Positions 26,914-36,555 are shown, counted from the first letter of the stretch. The stretch is 64,000 nt of DNA from JAWKNZ01 sp041391425 (GCA_041391425.1 JAWKNZ010000003.1:124001-188000); one strand, 5' to 3'. The notes: a model not told the origin generated them from the letters alone. Numbers and translations are program-made.

Positions 26914-28458
26914 TTAAAGGTCAAATTTAATTCCTTGCGCCAGCGGGAGCTCGGTGCCGAAGTTAATAGTGTTTGTTTGTCGGCGCATATAACCTTTCCA
27001 GGCATCTGATCCCGACTCACGGCCACCACCGGTTTCCTTCTCGCCGCCAAAGGCGCCGCCAATTTCAGCTCCTGATGTGCCGATATTCACATTAGCAATA
27101 CCGCAGTCAGAGCCGCGGGTTGATAGAAACTCTTCAGCATCTTGCAGGTTATCCGAGAATATGGCTGAGGAAAGGCCTTGCGCAACGTTGTTTTGGATAT
27201 TGATGGCATTGCTTACTGTGCCGCTATATTTCATAAGGTATAAGATAGGTGCAAAGGTTTCTTCTTGCACCATTTCATACATTGGCTCTGCTTCTACTAG
27301 CGCTGGGCGGACATAGCATCCTGATTCAAAACCTGCTCCTTGCATCGTCTCTCCGCCGTATAGGATTTTTCCACCTTCTTTTTCAACGTGCTCAAGAGCA
27401 GATTGCATGGAGGCAACAGCGTCTGTATCTATAAGCGGACCGACATGATTTGTTTGGTCTAATGGATTTCCTATTTTTAGAGTTTTGTAGGCTGCCAAAA
27501 GGGATTCTTTGGTTTTATTATATATGCTTTCATGGATAATAAGCCTTCTAGTCGTAGTGCATCTTTGTCCAGCTGTACCGACTGCACCAAAGACTACAGC
27601 GGGAATTGCCATTTTTAGATTGGTGTTTGGAGTTAGTATGATGGCATTGTTACCCCCTAACTCTAATATGGCCCTACCGAGCCTTTCACCGACTACTGCT
27701 CCAACGCGTTTACCCATGCGGCATGAGCCTGTTGCAGATATAAGAGGAAACCTGCGATCAGCAATCATGGTTTCTCCTATTGTAGAAACATCTCCTATGA
27801 TTAGGTTCATAATACCTTCAGGAAGGTCTGCATCTTTAAAAACTTTGGAAATAATATTAAAGCAGGCAATTGCTGATAATGGTGTTTTTTCCGATGGTTT
27901 CCAAACAGAAACATCGCCGCATACTGCAGCAATCATTGCGTTCCAAGCCCATACAGCCACTGGAAAATTGAAAGCCGAAATGATTCCAACTTTACCGAGT
28001 GGGTGCCATTGTTCATACATGCGGTGGTTAGGCCTTTCTGAATGCATGCTTAGGCCATGTAGTTGTCTGGAGAGTCCCACTGCGAAGTCACAAATGTCGA
28101 TCATTTCTTGAACTTCTCCTAAGCCTTCTTGTAGAGACTTACCCATTTCGTATGAGACCAGGGTACCTAAAGGTTCTTTATATGTTCTTAATTGGTTGCC
28201 AATTTGTCGGACTATTTCTCCTCGCTGGGGGGCTGGCACTTGTCGCCAGTGATAGAAGGCAGTTTTAGCTGCTTCCATTAAGCTTTCATAGTCAGCGCGA
28301 TTCGCCTTTCCAACTGAGGCAATTAAATGCCCATCTACAGGCGAATAAGATTCATATACTCCTCCGACTTGGTCTCCTAACCAAACTGTTCCGGTGCAAA
28401 TAGGCTGGTTGATTTTATCGATTTTAAGTTTAGAGAGAAACTCAGTTGAGGCTACCAT
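26914..28458 (-). CDS. ALDH7-type aldehyde dehydrogenase (piperideine-6-carboxylate / aminoadipate semialdehyde dehydrogenase-like)
   Basis: ALDH7 enzymes (antiquitin, AmaB/Pcd) oxidise alpha-aminoadipate semialdehyde to aminoadipate with NAD in lysine breakdown. The catalytic cysteine is C300 in AGQRCTTTRR and the general base is in ILELGGNNAI near 265. FNFPVAVWAWNAMIA and the ending GSDAWKGYMRRQTNTINFG are typical of this subfamily. The ATG at 28458 has AAGGA eight bases upstream; an earlier in-frame start at 28485 is less supported. The product is 514 aa, the standard length. No lysine-pathway genes are adjacent, so the substrate is inferred from subfamily likeness only. Confidence 0.85.
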   Translation of the reverse strand: MVASTEFLSKLKIDKINQPICTGTVWLGDQVGGVYESYSPVDGHLIASVGKANRADYESLMEAAKTAFYHWRQVPAPQRGEIVRQIGNQLRTYKEPLGTLVSYEMGKSLQEGLGEVQEMIDICDFAVGLSRQLHGLSMHSERPNHRMYEQWHPLGKVGIISAFNFPVAVWAWNAMIAAVCGDVSVWKPSEKTPLSAIACFNIISKVFKDADLPEGIMNLIIGDVSTIGETMIADRRFPLISATGSCRMGKRVGAVVGERLGRAILELGGNNAIILTPNTNLKMAIPAVVFGAVGTAGQRCTTTRRLIIHESIYNKTKESLLAAYKTLKIGNPLDQTNHVGPLIDTDAVASMQSALEHVEKEGGKILYGGETMQGAGFESGCYVRPALVEAEPMYEMVQEETFAPILYLMKYSGTVSNAINIQNNVAQGLSSAIFSDNLQDAEEFLSTRGSDCGIANVNIGTSGAEIGGAFGGEKETGGGRESGSDAWKGYMRRQTNTINFGTELPLAQGIKFDL

Positions 28459-28869
28459 GGTAATATTCCTTTCACATATAGGCACTACAATATGGTTAGA
28501 CTAACATCGCACTGGTAGAGGCTGCAAGGAGGGAATAAGTCATATGGATTTTTGCAAATCCTGGGATTCAAGGCCGAGAAAAATTCTTCCGATGGTTGAA
28601 TGTTAGCTAAAATATTAATGAATACAGATGGATATCACCTAAACTAAAGTGTCAGGGCTCGATCCCGAAGGGTTAATATGTAGTTGGAAGTATTCTACAG
28701 GTAGGAAAATCTTAGAGGAATTTGTTTAATTTATCTGTGATCCCTACCAAACTTAATCTCAAGTTTAGTAACGTATTTCGCTGCTAAATTGGGAACCGGT
28801 AACCTTTCTTCTTATAATGCCTTGATTGGGCTTATTTAAAGAAGATAAAATTTTTATTGCGAGGTACGT
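28459..28869. other. Intergenic between divergent genes; no gene seen
   Basis: Both the aldehyde dehydrogenase gene and the membrane protein gene start outward from here. A GGTAGG / CCTACC inverted pair at about 28700-28755 is the only structure noticed. GGGCTCGATCCC near 28650 looks like a tRNA T-arm at first sight but no cloverleaf forms around it. Confidence 0.4.
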
Positions 28870-29325
28870 ATGTTGAGCTTAGAGAAAAAACACAAAATCC
28901 CGTCCCCACCACAATCGAATTCTACAGAACCCTTAAATATTCCTAAGGTAGTAGAGGCAAAAGTAGATCCAATTGAATTTAATACACAAAAAGAAGAACA
29001 AGAAGTTTATGCCTCAGAGATTACTAATAGTGCAATTACGCCATGGAAAGATGAAGAGGAGTTGGAGCTTGAAAAGACTTTAGAACAAAATATGGATCTA
29101 TATCCGACCCCAAAAAAATCTAAAAAAATAGTCATATTAGCTGTAGCGGCTTCAATTATTTTGGCGGCAGGTATCAACTTGATGAATCAAAATCGGCCTG
29201 CAGCTGGCATTAAGAAATTGCCAATACCTTTGCTGCCTTCATCTAGTACTAAAAATAAGTTAGATGCAGCGATGGCAAAAAGTCAAAAAAATAAAGACGC
29301 TTCTGTTGCACAGTTGAATGAGTAA
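28870..29325 (+). CDS. Single-pass membrane protein of unknown function, 151 aa
   Basis: GAGGTACGT precedes the ATG. The first 85 residues are acidic and proline-rich, probably cytoplasmic. KKSKKIVILAVAASIILAAGINLM at about 82-105 is one transmembrane helix with a basic stop on its inner side. About 45 residues rich in S, K and A follow, probably periplasmic. No domain is recognised. The layout resembles small division or SPOR-type anchors that have lost the terminal domain. The gene is followed by a symmetric hairpin at 29360. Confidence 0.5.
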   Translation: MLSLEKKHKIPSPPQSNSTEPLNIPKVVEAKVDPIEFNTQKEEQEVYASEITNSAITPWKDEEELELEKTLEQNMDLYPTPKKSKKIVILAVAASIILAAGINLMNQNRPAAGIKKLPIPLLPSSSTKNKLDAAMAKSQKNKDASVAQLNE

Positions 29326-29359
29326 AATCTTCAAACCTTACGAATCTTTTTTGATATTA

Positions 29360-29398
29360 TGTTTAACGTCCGCCTTTAGATGAAGGCGGATGTTAAAA
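29360..29398. terminator. Bidirectional hairpin between convergent genes
   Basis: GTTTAAC-GTCCGCCTT and GAAGGCGGAT-GTTAAAAC pair around a five-base loop. Short A and T runs flank both sides, so it could terminate transcription from either strand. It lies between the membrane protein gene and the TPR-like gene. Confidence 0.65.
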
Positions 29399-29598
29399 CT
29401 TCTAAGAATGTGTTGCTAATAATTTTCTAAGCATAGTCTTTTGCTATGTTGTCAGTAAACACACTTTACTTATTTTCAAAAAGACTATTTATAATTGTAT
29501 GTGGTGAAAGCAAAGGCAATCGCCGTATGAACAGTCATTTGCCATATTTAGCCAGTTAGAATTTGTGACCTAAACTTATATTAGAAAAAGATTAGCTA

Positions 29599-30296
29599 TT
29601 ACAGGCTCTTTTTCTCAATGGAGGGGTCTAATCGTTTTGCCAGCTGTTCTAGCTCTGATTTAATTTTTCCTTGCGGCTTTGGCTTTTGTGCTATGACTTT
29701 AAGAAATTTCTTGATGAAGGGCTTATTTTCTTTTAGTTGTCTAGTTTTTAGAACCATGTTGGCCCATGGAGTCCATGCATCAGAATGTTCTATAGCTAAT
29801 AAGATATTGTTGCCTACTCCTTCATAGTCTTTTCGTAGCAAGTAAAGGTTAGCAATGGCACCGTAGATTCTCGGGTGTTGGTATTTTTTGGCTTCTTTTT
29901 CTAAGGTCATAATGGCTTCGAGGTCTTTTCCCATGCTAGCTAAACTTTTGGCATAGCCTTCATGGGCGATACCAACGGCTTTTTCGGCTTCGATGCATTT
30001 TTTGATACGTCACCCAAAAGGTCCAATTTATTACTCTGGGCAAAGACTGAAATGGCAAGTTCACATCCATCTTTTAGAGGAAGTAATTGCTCTGGATCAG
30101 TTTCAATAATATCTAAAGCCATATTTAACTTGCCTTCATTATAGTAAGCTGTCGCTTTATCTAAAATACGTTGAGGGTAAGTTTGTGGTTGTTTTTTAAA
30201 ATAAAGCTGTGCAAAAAGTGCCATAAGAGCTGCTAAAAAGATCATTCCGGCTTGTATTCTCGATTTTCTTCTTTTTTTTGCGTCGCTTGTTTTCAC
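29599..30296 (-). pseudogene. Membrane-anchored TPR-like protein, one-base frameshift at 29998-30003
   Basis: The first part (30296-29940) begins with a basic patch and one transmembrane helix (AGMIFLAALMALFAQLYF), followed by TPR-like helices (ILDKATAYYNEGKLNMALDI). The frame then breaks at a run of six T on the plus strand. Adding one base there continues the protein as KKCIEAEKAVGIAHEGYAKS into the second part (29934-29599), which carries more TPR helices (AIANLYLLRKDYEGV). The restored protein is about 230 residues. It starts nine bases after proS on the same strand, so it is in the proS operon. It is probably one intact gene with a base-call error. Its partner is unknown. Confidence 0.7.
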
Positions 30297-30305
30297 ATTT
30301 TCCTC

Positions 30306-31868
30306 TTAATAAGTATGCATATCTTTATTCTTACCGACTAAAGCTTCTTTAATAAGATTTGGCAAAAAGCACATGTTTTGAAGTTTTTGCCCTGAGAAAA
30401 TACATGTGGCTTCTTGAGCTTCATGGTTAAGTGGTATGCAACGTGGAGTTACCTTTAAATTTGTAAGAATTTCATGGCCTATTGCATCTTCGTGCCAAGG
30501 GCATAATGCAAAACCACCACTTGCTTCAGGTCTCTCTGGATTGGAAGCTGTGAAAAACTCTTTGAATTCAGCTAAAGAGTTAATTTTCTTAGTATGAGTT
30601 TTTTGAAAATCAGCAGCTTTAGTATAGAGGTTATCCTGGATGCTCTGTAATGTTTCAGTAACTGTCGAAATAAATTCGTTGCGATTGATGCTTTTTTTGT
30701 CTTTAGGGCTTAAGTCTCTACGACCCACAAACACCTTATCCTTGGCGATGTCTCTAGGACCGATTTCAACGCGGATTGGTACTCCTTTTTTAATTTGATT
30801 CCAAGATTTTTCACCCCCTCTTAAGTCTCTATCGTCAATAAAAGCTCGGATGGGTTCGTGATGAAAACGCTGATCTATAAGCTCTTTTTGTAGTTTTTTA
30901 CAATAGTCAAGGACTGTTGAACGCTCGTCTTCGTTTCGATATATTGGTAATATTACAATCTGCTGAGGTGCTAGTCTGGGCGGAAGAACAAGCCCGTCAT
31001 CATCAGAGTGGGTCATGATTAGGCCACCTATAAGACGTGTAGAAACTCCCCAAGAGGTGGTCCATGCGAATTCTTCTTGCCCATCTTTATTTAAAAATTT
31101 GATATTGCTAGCTTTTGCGAAGTTTTGCCCTAAAAAGTGGGACGTCCCAGCCTGTAGAGCTTTGCAGTCTTGCATTAAGGCTTCGATAGTATAAGTGTCA
31201 ACGGCACCAGGAAAACGTTCATCCGCTGTTTTAAGTCCCTTAATAACAGGCATTGCCATATAGTTTTTTGCGAAGTCTTCATAGACATCAAGCATTTGCT
31301 TTGTTTCTTCAACAGCTTCTTCAGGAGTTGCGTGGACGGTATGTCCTTCTTGCCATAAAAACTCTGAGGTACGGAGAAAAATTCTTGTACGCATTTCCCA
31401 ACGCATAACATTAGCCCATTGGTTGATGAGCAATGGAAGGTCGCGGTATGACTGAACCCATTTAGCATATGATGCTCCAATTATGGTTTCGCTTGTTGGA
31501 CGGATGACGTATGGCTCCTCTAGTTTTCCGGCTGGATCGAGGCCTCCTTGTGCATTTGCTTCTAAACGATGGTGGGTTACGACTGCACATTCTTTTGCAA
31601 AGCCTGCGACGTGTTCAGCTTCTTTTTCTAAAAATGAAACTGGTATTAGAAGAGGAAAATAGGCATTTACATGGCCGGTTTCCTTAAATTTTGCGTCCAG
31701 AGCTTTTTGGATATTTTCCCACAACCCATATCCCCAAGGTTTGATTACCATACAGCCACGTACGACCGAAGTTTCTGCCATTTCTGCTGCTTTAACAACT
31801 TGCTGGTACCATTCTGGGTAGTTCTCACTGCGGGTGGGTGAAATTGCCGATTTTCCCTGTTTGCTCAT
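30306..31868 (-). CDS. proS: Prolyl-tRNA synthetase, archaeal/eukaryotic-type (ProS type 3)
   Basis: It charges tRNA(Pro) with proline in the cytoplasm. The 520-residue length and sequence (YPEWYQQVVKAAEMAE, VRGCMVIKPWGYGLWENIQ, RPTSETIIGASYAKWVQSYRDLP) match the eukaryote/archaea-like class, which lacks the INS editing insertion of standard bacterial ProRS. Motif 2 is WRWEMRTRIFLRTSEFLWQEGHT-like and motif 3 is GLIMTHSDDDGLVLPPRLAP. The C-terminal part carries the anticodon-binding fold and ends in the zinc-type extension common to type 3 (ending DMHTY). A TPR-like gene follows in the operon. This form occurs in scattered bacterial phyla. Confidence 0.95.
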   Translation of the reverse strand: MSKQGKSAISPTRSENYPEWYQQVVKAAEMAETSVVRGCMVIKPWGYGLWENIQKALDAKFKETGHVNAYFPLLIPVSFLEKEAEHVAGFAKECAVVTHHRLEANAQGGLDPAGKLEEPYVIRPTSETIIGASYAKWVQSYRDLPLLINQWANVMRWEMRTRIFLRTSEFLWQEGHTVHATPEEAVEETKQMLDVYEDFAKNYMAMPVIKGLKTADERFPGAVDTYTIEALMQDCKALQAGTSHFLGQNFAKASNIKFLNKDGQEEFAWTTSWGVSTRLIGGLIMTHSDDDGLVLPPRLAPQQIVILPIYRNEDERSTVLDYCKKLQKELIDQRFHHEPIRAFIDDRDLRGGEKSWNQIKKGVPIRVEIGPRDIAKDKVFVGRRDLSPKDKKSINRNEFISTVTETLQSIQDNLYTKAADFQKTHTKKINSLAEFKEFFTASNPERPEASGGFALCPWHEDAIGHEILTNLKVTPRCIPLNHEAQEATCIFSGQKLQNMCFLPNLIKEALVGKNKDMHTY

Positions 31869-31959
31869 TTTTTAGACCTTTGTGTTCCTACTAGTTTTTT
31901 TGTATCTTTAGAGGCTTTCTGACGTTTTTGATGTCCTTACTGTTCTAGAAAAATACTTT

Positions 31960-31980
31960 TATTATGTTGGTAACATAATA
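31960..31980. promoter_or_regulatory. Perfect 9-bp-arm palindrome between divergent proS and ade
   Basis: TATTATGTT and AACATAATA are exact inverse arms separated by GGT. The site is 92 bases upstream of the proS start and 225 bases upstream of the ade start. Two CGTAC copies lie 20 to 40 bases beyond. The geometry is that of a dimeric repressor operator. The rest of the 31869-32204 gap holds no gene that I can see. Confidence 0.45.
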
Positions 31981-32204
31981 GCGTAATATTTATTTTTCGT
32001 ACTTTGAATATTTCGTACGTTAGCTTGCATCTTATAACTCGGATTTTTGGTGGGTTCAATTGTTCAAAATAAATCGTTTTGAAGTAATACCAAGATGATG
32101 TGTGTTAAAAATGCGCTGCTCTTGTTGTATGCAGATAACTCAGGTGTTTTTTTCTTTGTGCCTTGGTATCTTGGATGTCAGACTACTTTGAAGGTGGGGG
32201 AAGT

Positions 32205-34010
32205 ATGGTCGAGAAGTCTCGAAATTATAACAATAATTCATTAAGTGATGCCATAAAAGCCGCTAAGGGTGAGCTTGAGTGTTCTTTGGTAATAAAAAAT
32301 GTTCAATTTTTAGATGTCTATAGTGGTGGCTTTCATCGTGGGGATGTGGCTGTTTACGGAGACAGCATTGTCGGTACTTGTGATGATTATACTGGGAAGC
32401 AAGAATTTGATGCATCGAATTTATACTTGGTGCCTGGATTTGTTGATTCGCATGTCCATATTGAATCAAGTTTAATGACACCCGCCCGTTTTCAAGAGGC
32501 AGTTCTTCCTTGTGGAACCACGACTGCGATTTGGGATCCCCATGAAATTGCTAATGTTAAAGGTAAAGCAGGGATTCAGTGGGCATTAGAAGCAAGTGAA
32601 AAATTGCTTATGGATATCTTTGTTATGGTGCCTAGTTGTGTGCCCTCAACCACTCCTTCACTTGGTTTAGAGTCCAGTGGCGCTTCGTTGAATGCTAGTG
32701 ATATCGAATGTTTTCGAAAGCATCCGCGGGTATTGGGTTTGGCCGAAATGATGAATTTTCCTGGCTTACTTGGCAGCGATGAAGACGTTTTACAAAAGTT
32801 AATCGACTTTAAAGATATGAAGCGAGATGGTCACTGTCCTGGACTTAGTGGTAAAGGGTTAAGTGCTTACGGAGTAGCAGGAATTCATAGCTGCCATGAA
32901 TCCACCAGTTTGGCTGAGGCTCAAGAAAAATTGCGAAAAGGCATTCATGTATTGATCAGAGAAGGCTCTTGCGCAAAGAATGCACAAGAGTTACTGCCAT
33001 TGCTAAGTTCCTATACTTCAGCAGTTCTAGCTTTATGTAGCGATGATCGAAATCCAGCTGATATTCATGAACAAGGCCACATCAATTACGTTATTAATCT
33101 GGCTCTTAAAAATGGATTTAAGGCAGAAGAAATCTTTAGAGTTGCCAGCTTTGCCGCTGCTAGAATGTATGGACTGCAAGATCGTGGGGCGATAGCTCCA
33201 GGATTTTTAGCGGATTTTTGTCTGGTTAGTAAAAATACCTCTGGTACCTGGCAGGATGGTTTTTCCATAGAACGGGTGATAAAATCAGGGCAGGTTCTTG
33301 AGAAGTCTTCCTTGGTTCAATCCCACTGGGAAATGCCTTCGTATTTTGAAGGTAAAAACCTTAAATTGGACGAAGTTAATAGTAAAACCTTTCAGATTGA
33401 GTGTAGATCTGATGAAAAGAATGTAGAAGTCAAAGTGATAGAGGTGATACCAAATCAAATTGTTACACGTTCACTTAATCTTGCAGTTACTTCTAAGTTT
33501 TTAGATGAATCAGATGGAGCTTCGCAAAAGGTTTTAAACGCTGATCCTGCCCAGGATGTGTTGAAGATTGCTGTTTTGGAAAGGCATAATCATACAGGGA
33601 GGAAGTCAGTCGCATTTGTTCGTGGCTTTGGTTTAAAAGAGGGGGCAATTGCTACTTCAATTAATCATGATTCTCATAATGTTATAGTAGTAGGGGCTAA
33701 TGATTTGGCGATGGCTGAAGCAGTCAATCGCCTAAGAGCAATAGATGGCGGAATTGTTGTCGTGAAGGATCGGCAGACTTGTGCCGAATTGCCTTTACCA
33801 ATAGGTGGACTGATGACAGAGGCTTCGCCAGAGATTGTTACGGAAGCTCTTCTAAAGTTAAAAGATCTGGCTCGAAAGTTGGGCTGTGATTTGCACGAGC
33901 CTTTTTTACAGCTTTCTTTCTTAGCATTGCCTGTTATTCCCACACTTAAGATTACAGATAGGGGCCTTGTTGATGTGGATACATTTAAGATAGTACCGGT
34001 AGAAGTTTAA
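32205..34010 (+). CDS. ade: Adenine deaminase (Ade)
   Basis: It hydrolyses adenine to hypoxanthine and ammonia, using an amidohydrolase metal centre (iron or manganese). The metal motif is FVDSHVHIESSLMTPARF, followed by WDPHEIANVKG, VPSCVPSTTPSLG, GLAEMMNFPG and HCPGLSGKGLSAYGVAGIHSCHE, with the catalytic aspartate in CSDDR. The C-terminal half (VRGFGLKEGAIATSINHDSHN) is the usual Ade tail. The ATG at 32205 is preferred because GGGGG precedes it; ATG at 32175 is also in frame. The product is 601 aa. Purine salvage through hypoxanthine is implied, and AMP nucleosidase elsewhere in the window could supply adenine. Confidence 0.93.
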   Translation: MVEKSRNYNNNSLSDAIKAAKGELECSLVIKNVQFLDVYSGGFHRGDVAVYGDSIVGTCDDYTGKQEFDASNLYLVPGFVDSHVHIESSLMTPARFQEAVLPCGTTTAIWDPHEIANVKGKAGIQWALEASEKLLMDIFVMVPSCVPSTTPSLGLESSGASLNASDIECFRKHPRVLGLAEMMNFPGLLGSDEDVLQKLIDFKDMKRDGHCPGLSGKGLSAYGVAGIHSCHESTSLAEAQEKLRKGIHVLIREGSCAKNAQELLPLLSSYTSAVLALCSDDRNPADIHEQGHINYVINLALKNGFKAEEIFRVASFAAARMYGLQDRGAIAPGFLADFCLVSKNTSGTWQDGFSIERVIKSGQVLEKSSLVQSHWEMPSYFEGKNLKLDEVNSKTFQIECRSDEKNVEVKVIEVIPNQIVTRSLNLAVTSKFLDESDGASQKVLNADPAQDVLKIAVLERHNHTGRKSVAFVRGFGLKEGAIATSINHDSHNVIVVGANDLAMAEAVNRLRAIDGGIVVVKDRQTCAELPLPIGGLMTEASPEIVTEALLKLKDLARKLGCDLHEPFLQLSFLALPVIPTLKITDRGLVDVDTFKIVPVEV

Positions 34011-34162
34011 GGCTTTGATTTATGGACTAAAATACATGGTTATCATAAGAAGGTTTGGCTCATCTTTAACATGTCCATAAAATGATATTTTTCGAAGTAA
34101 TATATAGATTGTGTACGTTTGGAACGTAACGATGGTTTTAGTAAGCATGCCGAGGTTTTACT

Positions 34163-34678
34163 ATGATTGAAACAGAAGGAAATGAATCTAAGGATGGCGA
34201 GGTTCGAGGTGGTGATGAAGAGCACAAGGATAGCGAGTCAGTGCCGCCATCTTCTTCCAGTTCAGAAAGTAAGACTGATGGAAATGTTGTCTCCTTAAGC
34301 TATGGAGGTGTTATACGAAGAGGGTGTGCTTATTGTATTGATATGATTATTCCAAATGTATTTGTATATTGGAGGATTGCAAGCCAACAAGGAGATGACC
34401 CTTATCTTCTTCCAATTTGTTTACTATTTCTAGTCGTTTATTTTCCTTTACTTGAAGGTTCGTTATTTCATGCAACAGTTGGAAAATTAATCATGGGTCT
34501 TAAAGTGGTAGATAGGGACGGAAAAGGTATAGGAATTTTAAGAAGTTATTTTAGATTTGGATCAAAAATAACTTTGGGTATTTGCACATTCTTTTTAGCT
34601 TGGATCGCTGCAGGGTTTCACCCAAAAAAGCGGGCTGCACATGATTTAGTGGCTAGGACATTTGTAGTACTCAGATAA
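34163..34678 (+). CDS. RDD-family membrane protein, 171 aa
   Basis: RDD proteins are small integral membrane proteins of largely unknown function; a few act as cation/proton antiporters. A hydrophilic, Glu/Ser-rich N-terminus (1-45) precedes the RDD domain. The family's R and D residues are visible in VIRRGCAYCIDMIIPN, the second membrane region contains LEGSLFHATVGKLIMGLKVVDRDG, and the end reads HPKKRAAHDLVARTFVV, a classic RDD ending. GAGG lies seven bases before the ATG. It is monocistronic between ade and the lysine-rich protein. Confidence 0.85.
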   Translation: MIETEGNESKDGEVRGGDEEHKDSESVPPSSSSSESKTDGNVVSLSYGGVIRRGCAYCIDMIIPNVFVYWRIASQQGDDPYLLPICLLFLVVYFPLLEGSLFHATVGKLIMGLKVVDRDGKGIGILRSYFRFGSKITLGICTFFLAWIAAGFHPKKRAAHDLVARTFVVLR

Positions 34679-34789
34679 CATTCACTTATAGTAACTAGGA
34701 AGGCTTTACCGCTTCACTCTAATTGGATAGGAAACTCTTTCATACCAGCCAATCTTCCATTACAAATCATACATATGTTATTCTAAGGT

Positions 34790-34818
34790 TTGACAAGTTG
34801 TACAGGTTAGCATAGATC
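34790..34818 (+). promoter_or_regulatory. Possible sigma-70 promoter upstream of the lysine-rich protein
   Basis: TTGACA at 34790-34795 is followed 17 bases later by TAGATC at 34813-34818. The -35 is perfect but the -10 is weak. It lies 59 bases before the start at 34877. Confidence 0.3.
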
Positions 34819-34876
34819 TGTCTAAGGTCAGATTTTAATATATTTAATCTTTCTTTGTTAGGTAAAGGACGTAGCA

Positions 34877-35995
34877 ATGGCTTCGGATAATGACATGGAA
34901 ATGATGTCTGGTGGCTGGGGCGAAGATGATGATGCACCAGTAAGCTCGGATACCGCTTTTGGGTCAAGTTGGGGGAGTTATAACTCAGAAATTGGCCTTG
35001 ATGAAATTGATGATGAAGAAGAGGACGATGATTTAGGTAATGAAGAAGGGGTAAAAACTAAGGAAGCTGATGAAGATCAAAGCTTTTCTTTTAGCGATGA
35101 AGAAGTTGCTGTGCGACCATCAGCTCCTATCGGGCGACCTTCTCGTAGTAATCAAACTCTTGGAAAAAAAGCTCCAGCTAAAATCGTTGACGATATTCGT
35201 ACTTATGAAGATCCTTTGATTCTAAAGGCTGCCGAAGATGAAAGTCGGTTGCGAGCCGGTGGCTTTATTCCTGGGAATGAGGATGATGATCCAAATACAA
35301 GTGAAACGGATGCTGAAAAAAATAAGGAAGAAGATTTTGGAAAGTCAGAAGGGAGCGATGATTATCAACGTGAAAAAGATCAAGCTGAGATTAAGCCTGA
35401 GCTAACTGAAGAGTTGGAGCCTAGCATTGATGACGAGCCTTCTGAGTTAGAACAAGTCGTAGAAGTGGATGATGAACAGATTATCTCTCCTAAGAAGAAA
35501 GTTAGCAAGAAGAAAGCTTCTAAAAAGAAGGTAGCGAAGAAGAAAGTTAGCAAGAAAAAGGCTTCTAAGAAGAAGGTAGCGAAGAAGAAAGTTAGAAGAA
35601 AAAGGCTTCTAAGAAGAAGGTAGCGAAGAAGAAAGTTAGTAAGAAAAAGGCTTCTAAGAAGAAGGTAGCGAAGAAGAAAGTTACAAGAAGAAGGCTTCTA
35701 GAAGAAGGCAGCGAAGAAGAAAGTTAGCAAGAAGAAGGCTTCAAGAAGAAGGTAGCGAAGAAGAAAGTTAGCAAGAAGAAGGCTTCTAAGAAGAAGGTTA
35801 GAAGAAGAAAGCTTCTAAAAAGAAGGTAGCGAAGAAGAAAGTTAGTAAGAAAAAGGCTTTAAGAAGAAGGTAGCGAAAAAGAAGGTTAGCAAGAAGAAAG
35901 CTTCTAAGAAGAAGGTAGCGAAGAAGAAAGTTAGCAAGAAAAAGGCTTCTAAAAAGAAGGGTGCCTTAAAAGCTAGAGGTAAAAAAAAAATTTAA
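34877..35995 (+). CDS. Acidic-N, lysine-repeat-C protein (histone H1/Hc1-like tail)
   Basis: About 200 acidic residues (EIDDEEEDDDLGNEEG and similar) are followed by some ten copies of a 15-residue unit, KVSKKKASKKKVAKK. Such Lys/Ala/Ser tails resemble histone H1-like DNA compaction proteins (Hc1, AlgP). The frame as written stops at 35623 because of a missing base at about 35597. Six single-base deletions in the repeat array add to a multiple of three, so the original frame returns and ends at a TAA at 35993-35995 after KGALKARGKKKI. Corrected length is about 375 residues. Deletions could be sequencing error or real slippage. The strongly bipolar charge is unusual and may be self-masking. 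Confidence 0.7.
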
Positions 35996-36220
35996 CAGCT
36001 AGATTTGGCAAAAGTACATTGAATCAGGCTATCTTCGTATTCGTAGTTTATTGCCAGTAGCTAAGCCTTCTTAATATAAGATTTATGTCTGCCTAGTAGA
36101 ATCTGTGGATATCGTCCGGCATTGGCAAGTTGCTAAGAGCTTGATATAAAGCAACTTCCGATGCTCGGAACGTTCTAAATCCGTATGATTTTCTGATTCT
36201 AGAAATACCTGCGTATTCTG

Positions 36221-36330
36221 CTGAAAGTGCGGAACTCAATCCGGAGGAAAGTGCGCTTATGTTCTGATCTGAAGTTGCGCATTAATTCTGGTCCAAAGTG
36301 CGCATGGTTTTCGGAGCAAAGCGACGAGGA
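36221..36330. repeat. Four or five imperfect ~25-bp repeats with AAGTGCGC core
   Basis: GAAAGTGCGG, GAAAGTGCGC, GAAGTTGCGCA and CAAAGTGCGCA follow each other every 25 to 30 bases, with TCCGG-like phrases between. Such multiple terminal repeats are typical of IS21-like transposon ends, so this may be an orphan end, but no istA or istB is seen. The stretch from 35996 to 36220 holds nothing else that I can support. Confidence 0.45.
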
Positions 36331-36432
36331 ATTATTAACTTAATAATTATTTTTTGTCATCACTAACTTTTACCTTTCTAGTAAGCTTTGAATGTTCTTT
36401 TCGTAATGACGGTCCACGCAACTCTAGTTTAC

Positions 36433-36505
36433 TTGAAGTTGCTTCGAGCAAATTGAAGTTGCTCGGAGCAAATTGAAGTTGCTCGGAGCAGACTGAACAA
36501 ATTCA
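36433..36505. repeat. REP-like repeats upstream of the first RAYT copy, 20-bp period
   Basis: GAAGTTGCTYGGAGCA-like units begin at 36434, 36454 and 36474. Each contains an imperfect palindrome TGCTCGGAGCA. The same unit recurs about twelve times at 37252-37500, before the second RAYT copy. Confidence 0.75.
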
Positions 36506-36555
36506 CAATTTCCTGGAAAGATTCTTTATTCAATTCGGACTATTAAAACTATATT

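Noticed and set aside
28640..28660. tRNA-like GGGCTCGATCCC
   Set aside because: No cloverleaf arms are found nearby.
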